Source of the DNA: Caldicellulosiruptor saccharolyticus DSM 8903
Lineage (GTDB): Bacteria; Bacillota; Thermoanaerobacteria; Caldicellulosiruptorales; Caldicellulosiruptoraceae
Assembly: GCF_000016545.1 (NCBI RefSeq)
Contig: NC_009437.1
Coordinates: 1,095,501 to 1,159,500 of the forward strand
DNA length: 64,000 nucleotides
Direction of reading: 5' to 3'
Position numbers and translations under genes: made by a program. Positions 8,075 to 17,122 of the stretch are shown in pieces (the first letter of the stretch is position 1; the number at the start of each line of letters is the position of its first letter). Under the pieces are notes generated by a model, which made no database searches, had not been told where the DNA came from, and saw nothing but the letters and a program-made list of their open reading frames with translations.

Positions 8075-9054
8075 TGACAGACCTTATAATAAAAGATGCG
8101 CTTTCGTTTTTGATTTCGTTTGTTTTGGTAACAGTTATAACACCGTATATTCAGAGAAAATCAATTGAAATAGGGTTTGTTGACAGACCAAATCCCCGAA
8201 AGATACATTCATATCCAATTCCTGTGACAGGCGGAGTTGCACTATTTGTTGCATTTTTCATCTCACAGTTTTTGATAAGAGGATTTAGCAGAGAATTTTT
8301 AGGTTTTTTTATAGCATCAAGCTTGATTTTGGCAATTGGTCTTGTTGATGACTGGTATAAATCTCAAGGTAAAGAATTTAGCGCTCTTCCAAAGTTCTTG
8401 GTGCAAATTTTGGCATGTTCAATAGTTTTTTTTATGGGTATTCAGATTGAAGGAATAACAAACCCGTTTACACACAAGTTCATAAACTTTCCTGTGTGGT
8501 TTCAATATATAGCAACAGTAATTTGGCTTTTTGGTGTGACAACAGTGATAAACTTTATTGATGGCATAGACGGGCTTGCAGCAGGTATTACAACAATCTC
8601 AGGTACAACTTTGTATTTTGTAGCTCTCATGAACCTTAGCATAATCTCAACAGCAAGGGTTTCAACATACATGGCAGCAGCACTTGTAGGTGTTGCTTCA
8701 GCGTTTTTGATTTTCAACCGCCACCCAGCCAGAATTTTTATGGGTGATTCAGGTGCCACATTCTTAGGATTTGTCCTTGGAACAATTGCTGTTGAAGGAA
8801 CATTTAAAGTGGCAACAGTAGTGTCTTTGATTGTACCAATCTTGACATTAGGACTTCCTATATTTGATAATCTTTTTGTCATATTCAAAAGAATTAAGGA
8901 AGGGAAACCTATTTATAAAGCTGACAAAAGTCAGGTACACTTTAGACTTCTTGAAGCAGGCTTGAATCAGAAACAAACAGTGCTATTTTTGTACTTGGTT
9001 AGCATTTGTTTTTCCCTGACCTCTCTTATCATAATGCTTCTGGCAAGAAGATAA
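8074..9054 (+). CDS. Undecaprenyl-phosphate GlcNAc-1-phosphate transferase (WecA/TagO family)
   Basis: Polytopic membrane enzyme that transfers an N-acetylhexosamine-1-phosphate to undecaprenyl phosphate, starting synthesis of wall polymers. Motifs: FVDRPNPRKIHSYPIPVTGG near the N-terminus, the metal-binding GLVDDWY, NFIDGIDGLA, and FNRHPARIFMGDSGA with the conserved histidine and DSG; about ten membrane segments. I use the ATG at 8074, which has GGAGGGG 6 nt upstream, rather than the TTG at 8059 that would place that site in the gene. 326 residues. Probably supplies the polymer to which SLH-type surface proteins bind (inference). Confidence 0.92.
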   Translation: MTDLIIKDALSFLISFVLVTVITPYIQRKSIEIGFVDRPNPRKIHSYPIPVTGGVALFVAFFISQFLIRGFSREFLGFFIASSLILAIGLVDDWYKSQGKEFSALPKFLVQILACSIVFFMGIQIEGITNPFTHKFINFPVWFQYIATVIWLFGVTTVINFIDGIDGLAAGITTISGTTLYFVALMNLSIISTARVSTYMAAALVGVASAFLIFNRHPARIFMGDSGATFLGFVLGTIAVEGTFKVATVVSLIVPILTLGLPIFDNLFVIFKRIKEGKPIYKADKSQVHFRLLEAGLNQKQTVLFLYLVSICFSLTSLIIMLLARR

Positions 9055-9077
9055 CAAACAGTTCTTTTTCTTGTTCT

Positions 9078-9143
9078 AAACCACCCTCGTTTTAAATATG
9101 CTAATATAAAGATTAACATAAGTCTATGAAAAGAGGGTGGTTT
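9078..9143 (+). promoter_or_regulatory. Inverted repeat able to mask the ribosome binding site of the GerMN lipoprotein gene
   Basis: AAACCACCCTC (9078-9088) is the exact reverse complement of GAGGGTGGTTT (9133-9143), with 44 nt between. The downstream arm contains the Shine-Dalgarno sequence 5-10 nt before the ATG at 9148. If both arms are transcribed together the site would be paired. The loop also holds a TAATAT box, so a transcript starting there would lack the upstream arm. Confidence 0.45.
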
Positions 9144-9147
9144 TGGA

Positions 9148-10137
9148 ATGAGAAAAAGAATTTTTTTTATGTTAATTTTATGTTTAATATTCTTAACAGC
9201 TTGCAGGGCAGATATTTTGTCTTCAACTATTCGAAGTGATGTGTATCAAAATGATCAGAGTGCAGAAACAGAAATTAATTTTGAGGTTGTGGATAGTGAT
9301 GTTTACACTCCTCAGTATTCAAAAGAGGAAATAGATACTAACAATTCTTTCAAGGTTCTTAGCATATTTTGTGACAAAGACAAAAACCTTGTTTTAGCAA
9401 ATATTTACACCACAAGGACTTTGTCTGTAATGAGAAAAGGGCTTGAATTTTCTATATTTTCTCCACAGAAACAAAAGAAACTTAGGGATTTTGGACTTTT
9501 TTGTATATTTCCTAATGATATTCATATAAACTTTATTGAGATAGAAGGAAACTGTGCTAAAGTTGATTTAAATCAAAAGTTTTTTCAGAAAAAATACAAA
9601 AATTTTTATATAAAAGCTATCACATTTTTTATTACCTCAGTGAATGGTATAATAAAGGAAGTTTATTTTTATAAAGACGGCACAATTTACAATAAAACTC
9701 CACTTTTGCGTCGACAAAATGACCAGCTAATCTTGTTTGTACCGCAAAAGGTTGAAGATAATATCTTTCTTGTGCCAAAGTGGATTAGTGTTTCACAAAA
9801 ATATAAAAACACACCTTTGACTTTTGCTTTGGGGCAGCTAATAAAAAGTCTTAGCTATAGATTTTCTAAACTAAATGGGTTAAAATTGAATAATGTAGAC
9901 CTAAAAGAGAAAACCCTATATCTCGATTTGTCAAGCCAAATCTTGAATTTAAAAGGAAGTAGCGAAGTTGACACTATCTTAGCCTCAATTTGTTTTACAG
10001 CAAAAGAAATAGATAACTCCATACGATATATTAAATTATCTGTGAAAGGAAAAGAAGGATATCTTGATCAGTACGACTTAAAGGATAAAATAGATGTAAA
10101 CCAGTTTGAATTAAATCCTATAAATCTAAAACTGTGA
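9148..10137 (+). CDS. GerMN-domain lipoprotein
   Basis: A 329-residue exported lipoprotein. The signal peptide ends in the lipobox LTAC (Cys19), so it is anchored to the outer face of the cell membrane. The C-terminal part (about residues 210-320) fits the GerMN (sporulation and spore germination) domain: TFALGQLIKSL, LYLDLSS and an SI-type end segment. The middle may hold a second, weaker copy. GerM-type proteins act in sporulation-specific envelope assembly. Preceded by an inverted repeat that covers its ribosome site, and followed 18 nt later by rph. Confidence 0.75.
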   Translation: MRKRIFFMLILCLIFLTACRADILSSTIRSDVYQNDQSAETEINFEVVDSDVYTPQYSKEEIDTNNSFKVLSIFCDKDKNLVLANIYTTRTLSVMRKGLEFSIFSPQKQKKLRDFGLFCIFPNDIHINFIEIEGNCAKVDLNQKFFQKKYKNFYIKAITFFITSVNGIIKEVYFYKDGTIYNKTPLLRRQNDQLILFVPQKVEDNIFLVPKWISVSQKYKNTPLTFALGQLIKSLSYRFSKLNGLKLNNVDLKEKTLYLDLSSQILNLKGSSEVDTILASICFTAKEIDNSIRYIKLSVKGKEGYLDQYDLKDKIDVNQFELNPINLKL

Positions 10138-10155
10138 AAGGAAGGTAAGAAAAAA

Positions 10156-10932
10156 ATGAGACAGGACCAAAGATCATATAATGAACTTCGACCAATAAAA
10201 ATAACACGAAACTTTATAAAATATGCCGAAGGCTCATGTCTGATTGAGATGGGCAACACAAAAGTGATTATCACAGCAACCATTGACGACAAAGTTCCTC
10301 CTTTTAAAAAAGGAAGTGGCGAAGGCTGGATTACTGCTGAGTATTCAATGCTTCCAAGAGCAACCCAGCAGAGAAATGTAAGGGATATAAACAAGCTTAG
10401 ACTCAGCGGCCGAAGCCATGAGATACAGAGACTAATAGGAAGAGCCCTAAGAGCTGGTATAAACTTTAAAGCCTTAGGTGAGCGCGTGATAATCCTTGAC
10501 TGTGACGTCATTCAGGCAGACGGTGGCACAAGGACAGCGTCCATCACAGGTGGGTTTATTGCAATGTTTGATGCGTGTAAAAAACTTTATGATGATAAAG
10601 TGATAGAAAATTTTCCAATTACAGATTTTGTTGCTGCAGTGTCTGTTGGTATTTGCGACGGAGTTGAGATGCTTGACCTTTGTTTTGAAGAGGATTCTAA
10701 AGCCTCTGTTGATATGAACCTTGTTATGAACGACAAGGGCGAGTTTATTGAAATTCAGGGCACAGCAGAAGGTGGTGCTTTTACTCAGGAGCAGTTTGAA
10801 AAGTTACTTGAACTTGGGAAACAGGGTATTCAAAAGATTATTGAGATACAAAGAGAGGTTTTAGGGGAAGATAGCAAACTAATTGGGAGTGTTCCAAAAG
10901 ATGAGAAAACTTCTGGTTGCGACCAAGAATAG
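10156..10932 (+). CDS. rph: Ribonuclease PH
   Basis: Phosphorolytic 3'-5' exoribonuclease trimming tRNA 3' ends. Recognisable segments: [14 protein letters not shown] at the N-terminus, [16 protein letters not shown], the phosphate-site arginine region [17 protein letters not shown], and [18 protein letters not shown]. At 258 residues it is slightly longer than usual (~240), the extra being a C-terminal tail. The tail overlaps rdgB, as is common for the rph-rdgB pair in Firmicutes. Confidence 0.95.
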   Translation: MRQDQRSYNELRPIKITRNFIKYAEGSCLIEMGNTKVIITATIDDKVPPFKKGSGEGWITAEYSMLPRATQQRNVRDINKLRLSGRSHEIQRLIGRALRAGINFKALGERVIILDCDVIQADGGTRTASITGGFIAMFDACKKLYDDKVIENFPITDFVAAVSVGICDGVEMLDLCFEEDSKASVDMNLVMNDKGEFIEIQGTAEGGAFTQEQFEKLLELGKQGIQKIIEIQREVLGEDSKLIGSVPKDEKTSGCDQE

Positions 10933-11515
10933 AGGAAAGGCAAAAGAGATAAAAGAGCTAATTGGGGATTTTTTTGACATTATTTTGACACTGAGCGATT
11001 TTGATGAAAATATCAACATAATTGAGGATGGAAAAACTTTTGAAGAAAATGCTTTGAAAAAGTCAAAAACTATATACAGCCTTTACAAATTACCAACTTT
11101 AGCAGATGACTCTGGACTTGAGGTGGACGCACTTGACGGAAGGCCTGGTGTGTATTCTGCAAGGTATGCAGGTGATAATGCAACAGATGAAGAAAAGATT
11201 AAAAAGCTTTTAGAAGAGCTTAAAAACATACCAGAAGAAAAAAGAGGCGCACAATTTGTTTGTGTGCTTACATTTATTGATGAGAATGGCAGAATGTATC
11301 AAACAAGAGGAGTCTGCAGAGGTAAAATTGGCTTTGCACCAAAAGGTCTAAATGGATTTGGATATGACCCAATATTTATTCCAGAAGGCTACAATGCAAC
11401 ATTTGCAGAGCTTGAAAGTGATGAGAAGAATAGAATATCACACAGAGCAAGAGCTTTTGAAAAACTAAAAAAGATTTTGGGTGAGATTTACAATGAAGAT
11501 ACTTGTGATAAGTGA
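10901..11515 (+). CDS. rdgB: XTP/dITP diphosphatase (RdgB/HAM1)
   Basis: House-cleaning pyrophosphatase that hydrolyses non-canonical purine nucleotides such as dITP and XTP. Motifs: [13 protein letters not shown] at the start, [22 protein letters not shown] in the middle and [11 protein letters not shown] near the end. I place the start at ATG 10901 (about 204 residues) because the family begins directly with the (K)LLVATKN strand; a TTG at 10883 is in frame. It overlaps rph by 32 nt and the next phosphoesterase by 23 nt. Confidence 0.93.
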   Translation: MRKLLVATKNRGKAKEIKELIGDFFDIILTLSDFDENINIIEDGKTFEENALKKSKTIYSLYKLPTLADDSGLEVDALDGRPGVYSARYAGDNATDEEKIKKLLEELKNIPEEKRGAQFVCVLTFIDENGRMYQTRGVCRGKIGFAPKGLNGFGYDPIFIPEGYNATFAELESDEKNRISHRARAFEKLKKILGEIYNEDTCDK

Positions 11516-11969
11516 TACACATGGAATTACTTATGAAGCAGAAAGAATTGTAAGAAAGTACGAAAAAAATATTGTTTTGTGTGTTCATCTTGGAGACTTG
11601 GTTAAAGATGCTGTGTATCTCCAAAATAAATTTCCAAATCTCAAGTTTGAGATAGTGAGAGGGAACAACGACTTTACAAGAGACTTTCCATCAGAGAAGA
11701 TTATAGAAGTTGGGAATAAAAAGATTTTAATAACACATGGTCATATGTATTCTGTAAAGTCTACATATGACCTTATTGTTAACCATGCAAAATCTTTCAG
11801 AGTTGATGCAGTGTTTTTTGGACATACACATCAGCAGGAGGAGTTTTACTCTGACAGCATCTTATTTTTAAACCCAGGCAGCATAGCTTTCTCAAGAGAC
11901 GGCTCAAGATCATATGCTATTGCAGAGGTAACTTCGTTTGGTGTTGTAGCATATTTAGAAAAGGTGTGA
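11493..11969 (+). CDS. YfcE/MJ0936-type metallophosphoesterase
   Basis: Small calcineurin-like phosphodiesterase of about 158 residues. The metal ligands are visible in order: SDTHG, HLGDLV, GNND, THGH and GHTH. Family members hydrolyse model phosphodiesters in vitro; the cellular substrate is not evident. ATG at 11493 is chosen over GTG 11481 since GGTGAG at 11479-11484 is a good ribosome site and the family begins [11 protein letters not shown]. Linked to rdgB by overlap, a common Firmicute arrangement. Confidence 0.88.
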   Translation: MKILVISDTHGITYEAERIVRKYEKNIVLCVHLGDLVKDAVYLQNKFPNLKFEIVRGNNDFTRDFPSEKIIEVGNKKILITHGHMYSVKSTYDLIVNHAKSFRVDAVFFGHTHQQEEFYSDSILFLNPGSIAFSRDGSRSYAIAEVTSFGVVAYLEKV

Positions 11970-11973
11970 AAAG

Positions 11974-12522
11974 ATGTTAATAGCCAAGGGTGAGCTTGTA
12001 AATATAAGAGAACTGAGATGGGGAGATTTAAAATATATTCAAAAATGGTCAAATGATCCAGAGGTTGCGTACTGGGCTCGTGGCGAGAAAAATGCTACTG
12101 ATACACCTATTGAAGAATTTAGGAGATGGTACCGTTCCCGATCATCCTCAACCATTAAAAGGTTTATAATTGAAACAAAAGACAGAAAACCAATTGGTTC
12201 TATCTCGTATCGAGACTATGACCCTATAAATAAAGTAGTTGTACTTGGAATTCATATAGGCGAAAAGGAATATTGGGGGAAAGGTTTTGGCACCGACGCA
12301 ATAAAAGCATTTGTCAGATACCTTTTTGCAACACTTGATATAAACAGAATAGAACTTGACACATTTGATGATAATATAAGAGCTATTAAGGCGTATCAGA
12401 AGTGTGGGTTTAAAATTGAAGGGGTTTTGCGTGAAGCAAAGCTCATTGATGGAAAGTTTCATGATGTTATCATAATGGGTATGACAAGAAAAGATTTTGA
12501 GAAGATAGCAAACAAAAATTAA
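11974..12522 (+). CDS. GNAT acetyltransferase, RimJ/RimL type
   Basis: A 182-residue acetyltransferase of the RimJ/RimL branch. It has the typical start (LVNIRELRWGDLKYIQKW), a central IHIGEKEYWGKGFGTDAIKAF acetyl-CoA motif (V..xxGxGxGT), and the end segment NIRAIKAYQKCGFKIEG followed by VIIMGMTRKDF. These enzymes acetylate protein N-termini, polyamines or small molecules; the substrate cannot be assigned. It follows the phosphoesterase by 4 nt. Confidence 0.88.
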   Translation: MLIAKGELVNIRELRWGDLKYIQKWSNDPEVAYWARGEKNATDTPIEEFRRWYRSRSSSTIKRFIIETKDRKPIGSISYRDYDPINKVVVLGIHIGEKEYWGKGFGTDAIKAFVRYLFATLDINRIELDTFDDNIRAIKAYQKCGFKIEGVLREAKLIDGKFHDVIIMGMTRKDFEKIANKN

Positions 12523-12576
12523 ATATGATATAATAAAAACAAACATAAAAAAAGTAAAAACAAATGGGAGGAAAAA

Positions 12577-13998
12577 ATGAAAACAATCAATTGCGTTGGT
12601 GCTGATTTTGGGGCGTCAAGCGGAAGAGTGTTTGTTGGAAGTTTCAATGGGGAGAGTTTAGAGCTTTTTGAAGTGCACAGGTTTGAAAATACCCCCGTAA
12701 GAATTAACCAGAGTTTATTTTGGGATTTTTTGTACTTGTTTAACAACTTGAAAATTGGGATTTACAAAGCTAAAAAACAATTTGGAGAACTTCACAGTAT
12801 TGGGATTGACACTTGGGGAGTTGACTATGGACTTGTTGACAAAAGAGGTGACTTACTTTCAAATCCTTATCATTACAGGGATTTGAGGACGAAAAACGCA
12901 ATTGAAGAGGTATCGAGAATAGTTTCGCTTGACAAAATTTATGAGATAACAGGCATTCAGTTTATGAATTTCAACACAATCTTTCAGCTTTACATAGACT
13001 ACAAAACACGGCAGGATATAATGAAAAATGTGGATTCGCTTTTGTTTATGCCAGACCTTTTTGCATATTTTTTGACAGGTATTAAAGTAAATGAATACAC
13101 CATTGCATCAACCTCACAGCTAATAGATGCACAAAAAAGAGGATGGTCAGATGAACTGATAGAAAAACTTGGGTTTGAAAAAAGAATATTTAATGATATA
13201 ATTTATCCAGGAAATGTTTTAGGCAAATTAACACCTGATGTTCAAGAAGAGCTTGAAATTGGCGCTATTCCTGTTATTGCAGTTGGTAGCCATGATACAG
13301 CTTCTGCTGTTGCGGCTTCTCCCTTTTCTGATGGCAAAACCACAGTGTATCTCAGCTGTGGCACATGGTCGCTGATGGGAGTGGAGCTTGAAAGTCCTCT
13401 TATTAATCAAAATAGTTTTAACAAAAACTTTACAAACGAGGGCGGAGTGGAAAACAAAATAAGGTTTTTAAAGAACATCACTGGTCTTTGGCTCATCCAA
13501 CAGATAAGAAGCACATGGAGCAAGAAGTATAAAGAAGTGAGCTTTAATGAAATCAGTGAACTTGCTCAAAAATCGAACTATGAGTACGCAATTGACCCTG
13601 ACAGTAGTGAATTTTTAGCCCCGATTGACATTCTGGCAGAGATAAGAAAGTGGTGCAAAAATCATTTTGGAAAAGAGCCACAAGACTTAGGGGACATTGC
13701 AAAAGCAGCCTACAGTGGGATTGTACAAAAGTATAAAAAGACAATTGAAGAGATTGAAGAGTTAACAGGTTTTAGCATTTCTAAAATCAACATGGTTGGC
13801 GGTGGAATTAAGGATAAACATCTTTGTGAGCTTACAGCAAGAGAGACAAAAAGAGAAGTTATTGCAGGGCCTGTTGAGGCAACAGTACTGGGCAACATTA
13901 TGCTTCAGCTAATAGCACTTGGATATGTTAAGGATTTGCGTGAGGCAAGAGAACTTCTTAAAAAGAGTATTCAGTTTGAAATCTATACGGGGAGGTAA
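12577..13998 (+). CDS. rhaB: Rhamnulokinase
   Basis: FGGY-family sugar kinase that phosphorylates L-rhamnulose. It starts with the ATP-phosphate loop GADFGASSGRVFVG (residues 7-20), followed by the rhamnulokinase-typical sequences IGIDTWGVDYGLVD, NPYHYRD and GSHDTASAVAA, and the C-terminal MVGGGIKDKHLCELTA adenosine-site loop. At 473 residues it is full length. Preceded by a TATAAT box at 12529-12534 and a strong GGGAGG site. The DeoR regulator gene follows after 8 nt, so the pair is probably a rhamnose-utilisation unit with isomerase and aldolase elsewhere. Confidence 0.9.
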   Translation: MKTINCVGADFGASSGRVFVGSFNGESLELFEVHRFENTPVRINQSLFWDFLYLFNNLKIGIYKAKKQFGELHSIGIDTWGVDYGLVDKRGDLLSNPYHYRDLRTKNAIEEVSRIVSLDKIYEITGIQFMNFNTIFQLYIDYKTRQDIMKNVDSLLFMPDLFAYFLTGIKVNEYTIASTSQLIDAQKRGWSDELIEKLGFEKRIFNDIIYPGNVLGKLTPDVQEELEIGAIPVIAVGSHDTASAVAASPFSDGKTTVYLSCGTWSLMGVELESPLINQNSFNKNFTNEGGVENKIRFLKNITGLWLIQQIRSTWSKKYKEVSFNEISELAQKSNYEYAIDPDSSEFLAPIDILAEIRKWCKNHFGKEPQDLGDIAKAAYSGIVQKYKKTIEEIEELTGFSISKINMVGGGIKDKHLCELTARETKREVIAGPVEATVLGNIMLQLIALGYVKDLREARELLKKSIQFEIYTGR

Positions 13999-14006
13999 GA
14001 AAAAAG

Positions 14007-14768
14007 GTGCTTGCGATTGAACGAAGACAAAAGATAATGGCAATGCTAAATGAAAACAAGAGTGTGCTTGTTCCAGAGCTTGCAAAGCTTTTTAATGTCA
14101 CAGAAGAAACTATTAGGCGCGACCTTGAGAAGCTTGAAAAGGAAGGACTTTTAAAAAGAACATATGGTGGGGCAGTCCTTGTTGAAAACTATAATGTTGA
14201 TATTCCGTTTGAGTTTAGAAATGTGACAAACATTGAAGGCAAAAAACAAATAGCTCTGACTCTAATAAAGTACATTGAAGATGGTGACACGCTTGTCATG
14301 GATTCAAGCACATCAGCTCTGCAGGTTGCAAAGCTTCTCAAGACCAAGAAGAAGATAACTGTTATCACAAACTCTGAACAGATAGTAAATGAGTTAAAGG
14401 TTTTTGAAGACATCAAGGTAATCTCAACAGGTGGGACGCTGAGAAATAGATCACTTTCACTTGTTGGACCCATTGCAGAGAATACATTAAAATCTCTTAA
14501 TGCAAACAAAGCAATCATCTCCTGCAAAGGGTTTGACATTGAAAAGGGCTTTACAGAGTCAAACGAGCTTGAAGCACAGGTCAAGAAGATGATGATTGAA
14601 ATAGCAGACCAAATTTACATGATTGTAGACCACACAAAGATGAACAAAATAGCACTTGTCAACATTGCAACACTTGATGATGTAGACTTTATCTTCACCG
14701 ACAAGGTACTGCCACCAAGCCAAGAAAATGCAATAAGGGAAAAGAATGTTGAGATTGTATACTGTTAA
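14007..14768 (+). CDS. DeoR-family transcriptional regulator
   Basis: A 253-residue sugar-responsive repressor. The N-terminal winged helix-turn-helix (residues ~1-57) includes the DeoR signature VPELAKLFNVTEETIRRDLEKLEKEG and RTYGGAVL; the remainder is the sugar-phosphate-binding DeoRC domain (DSSTSALQVAKLL, TNSEQIV, STGGTLR). It starts at GTG 14007 with GGGGAGG just upstream, spanning the rhaB stop. Position immediately after rhaB suggests control of rhamnose genes, with a phosphorylated intermediate as effector (inference). Confidence 0.9.
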   Translation: MLAIERRQKIMAMLNENKSVLVPELAKLFNVTEETIRRDLEKLEKEGLLKRTYGGAVLVENYNVDIPFEFRNVTNIEGKKQIALTLIKYIEDGDTLVMDSSTSALQVAKLLKTKKKITVITNSEQIVNELKVFEDIKVISTGGTLRNRSLSLVGPIAENTLKSLNANKAIISCKGFDIEKGFTESNELEAQVKKMMIEIADQIYMIVDHTKMNKIALVNIATLDDVDFIFTDKVLPPSQENAIREKNVEIVYC

Positions 14769-14774
14769 AAGTAA

Positions 14775-14815
14775 AGGGGCTGCCCGGGAATTTTGAAGCA
14801 GCCCCTTATGTATTA
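14775..14815. terminator. Bidirectional terminator between deoR-type gene and lysC
   Basis: AAGGGGCTGC and GCAGCCCCTT form a 10-bp GC-rich stem around a ~16-nt loop in the gap between two convergent genes. Flanking A/T runs are modest on both sides. Confidence 0.75.
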
Positions 14816-14833
14816 TTACTAAAACTTTGCCCT

Positions 14834-16063
14834 TTATTTTCCGTTGCTATTCAAAAGATGTAGTTTGAACTTATCATGTATAGCTCTTACCGCCTTTTCA
14901 GCATCCTTTTCATCAATTAAAACAGAAATCTTGATTTCCGATGTTGAAATCATCTCAATGTTAATTCCAGCATCGTAAAGGGCTTCAAACATCATTGCAG
15001 CAACGCCTGGGTTGTTGACCATTCCAGCACCTACAATTGACACCTTTGCAACATTGTCTGCGTATGTTATATCCTTTGCTCCAATTACATGCAGGTTCTT
15101 TGTCAATACATCTAATGTCTGCTTGAGATTGCTTTTTGACACAGTAAATGATATATCTTTTGTTTTTTCTCTTCCAATTGATTGCAAGATTATATCAACA
15201 TTTATATTCTCTTTCGCAAGTAAAGAGAATATCTGGAATGCCTTTCCTGGAACATTTTCAACTCCAATCACAGCAACCCTTGCTATGTCTTTGTCACAAG
15301 CAACACCTGACACAAGCAGTTTTTCCACAGAACTTACCTCCTTTACAACTGTTCCTTCATTGTCATTAAAAGATGACCTGACAACTATAGGAATGTTATA
15401 TTTTTTTGCAAGCTCAACAGACCTATTATGAAGAACCTTTGCACCCAGCGTTGCAAGCTCTAACATCTCATCATATGAAATCTCTTTTAGCTTTGAGGCA
15501 TTTGGAACAATTCTTGGGTCTGCTGTGTACACACCATCAACATCTGTGTAAATCTCGCACTTATCAGCTTTCAAAGCTGCAGCTAAAGCCACTGCTGTTG
15601 TGTCAGACCCACCACGGCCCAAAGTTGTGATGTCGTCATATTTATTTATTCCCTGAAAGCCTGCAACAACAACTATGTTTCTCTTGTCAAGCTCTCTTTG
15701 AAGCCTTTCTGTGTCAATTTCTTTAATCCTTGCGTTTGAATAGTTGCTATCTGTCTTTATTCCTGCCTGCCAGCCAGTAAGTGATATTACAGGATACCCG
15801 AGCTTTTCAATTGCCATTGCCATCAGAGCAATTGATATCTGCTCGCCTGTTGAAAGCAGCATATCCATCTCTCTTTTAGACGGGTTTTCGTTTATCTCTT
15901 TTGCTTTTTCAATAAGCTCATCAGTTGTATCACCTTGAGCAGAGACAACCACAACTACCTTGTTTCCCTTTTCATACTCGGCTACAGCTCGTCTTGCTGC
16001 ACGAAATATTCGCTCTTTGTCTGCGACAGACGTTCCACCATATTTTTGAACAACTATTCCCAA
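14834..16063 (-). CDS. lysC: Aspartokinase
   Basis: Phosphorylates aspartate, the first step toward lysine, threonine and methionine. The N-terminal kinase domain (residues ~1-240) shows [30 protein letters not shown] and [17 protein letters not shown]; two ACT domains follow (~260-400), with [13 protein letters not shown] and [22 protein letters not shown], so feedback inhibition by an amino acid is expected. 409 residues, a monofunctional class II-like enzyme. It is the last gene of the minus-strand hom-thrB-lysC group, with a 93-nt gap after thrB that could hold its own promoter. Confidence 0.95.
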   Translation of the reverse strand: MGIVVQKYGGTSVADKERIFRAARRAVAEYEKGNKVVVVVSAQGDTTDELIEKAKEINENPSKREMDMLLSTGEQISIALMAMAIEKLGYPVISLTGWQAGIKTDSNYSNARIKEIDTERLQRELDKRNIVVVAGFQGINKYDDITTLGRGGSDTTAVALAAALKADKCEIYTDVDGVYTADPRIVPNASKLKEISYDEMLELATLGAKVLHNRSVELAKKYNIPIVVRSSFNDNEGTVVKEVSSVEKLLVSGVACDKDIARVAVIGVENVPGKAFQIFSLLAKENINVDIILQSIGREKTKDISFTVSKSNLKQTLDVLTKNLHVIGAKDITYADNVAKVSIVGAGMVNNPGVAAMMFEALYDAGINIEMISTSEIKISVLIDEKDAEKAVRAIHDKFKLHLLNSNGK

Positions 16064-16156
16064 TTTTTGTCCCCTCCCTTTTTTAAAACTAAAACGTGTA
16101 AAGCTTTTTATTATTTTTGTTTGATAATATTATATTACACTTTTTTGATAATTGCT

Positions 16157-17083
16157 TTATCTTTTAAAGCTACTGCTACTTTGCACAGAAAAGACTGTAG
16201 CACCACTGTTGTCAGCTTCTAAAATCATCAAATCCCACTTAGATTTCAATTCCAATGAACTAAGCGCAAGCTTAACATTTTGTTCAAAACTGTCGTAATT
16301 TTCATCAATCAATGCTATTATAGAAGGACCAGCCCCCGACAAGAATGCTCCTTTTGCGCCAAACTCCAAAGATAGGTTTACAATCTTATCAAAATCAGGA
16401 ATGAGATTTTTTCTATATGGTTGATGTAGCCTGTCTTGTGTTGCAGCAGGCAAAAGATCATAGTTTCCGGTTGTGATTGCGCTTGCAAAAAGAGCTGCCC
16501 TTCCAACATTGAAGACTGCGTCTTTGAACTCAATATACTTTGGCAGAATATTTCTTGCATACTCAGTAGACAGCTGAAAGTCAGGAATGAAAACTGCAAA
16601 CTTGAGCCTGTTTGGTACAACAAACTTGATGTAGTTTACTTTATTTTCTTCCAGTACTGCAAAGACAAGCCCGCCAATCATTGCAGGTGTTGAGTTATCA
16701 GGGTGCCCTTCCATTTTTGCTGCCAAGAAAATCATCTCTTCTTCAGAAAGTTTTCCGCCACATAATAGGTTTGCAGCATATATACCGCCTGAGATACATG
16801 CAGCAGACGATCCCAAACCGCGTGTCAGTGGAATTTCATTTATAAGATTTATCCTCAAACCTTTTGGGTACCATCCAACCTCGTTAAATACAACCTTCAT
16901 GGCTTTGAAAACAAGATTATTCTCATCCTTTGCAATCGAAGGGTCGTCTGGGCTTGAAGTTATCTCTAAACCTTTTTCGATTTCTTCCACCTCAATGATG
17001 TTATAAAGTTTTAATGCAACTCCCATACAGTCAAATCCGGCACCAAGGTTTGCCGATGATGCCGGGACCTTTACAGAAATCAT
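16157..17083 (-). CDS. thrB: Homoserine kinase
   Basis: GHMP kinase converting homoserine to O-phosphohomoserine for threonine synthesis. Motifs: VPASSANLGAGFDCMG at the start, the ATP loop PLTRGLGSSAACISGG, and the C-terminal GAFLSGAGPSIIALI. I chose ATG 17083, with GGAGGT ~10 nt upstream, rather than an in-frame start at 17101; this gives 308 residues, the usual size. It lies 39 nt after hom. Threonine synthase is not seen in the window. Confidence 0.94.
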   Translation of the reverse strand: MISVKVPASSANLGAGFDCMGVALKLYNIIEVEEIEKGLEITSSPDDPSIAKDENNLVFKAMKVVFNEVGWYPKGLRINLINEIPLTRGLGSSAACISGGIYAANLLCGGKLSEEEMIFLAAKMEGHPDNSTPAMIGGLVFAVLEENKVNYIKFVVPNRLKFAVFIPDFQLSTEYARNILPKYIEFKDAVFNVGRAALFASAITTGNYDLLPAATQDRLHQPYRKNLIPDFDKIVNLSLEFGAKGAFLSGAGPSIIALIDENYDSFEQNVKLALSSLELKSKWDLMILEADNSGATVFSVQSSSSFKR

Positions 17084-17122
17084 TTTGCAACTTACCTCCA
17101 AGCGTATGAATTTGTCAATGTT

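Noticed and set aside
15012..16222. Several plus-strand frames of 60-140 codons opposite lysC
   Set aside because: All are shadows of the aspartokinase gene, without ribosome sites or recognisable domains.
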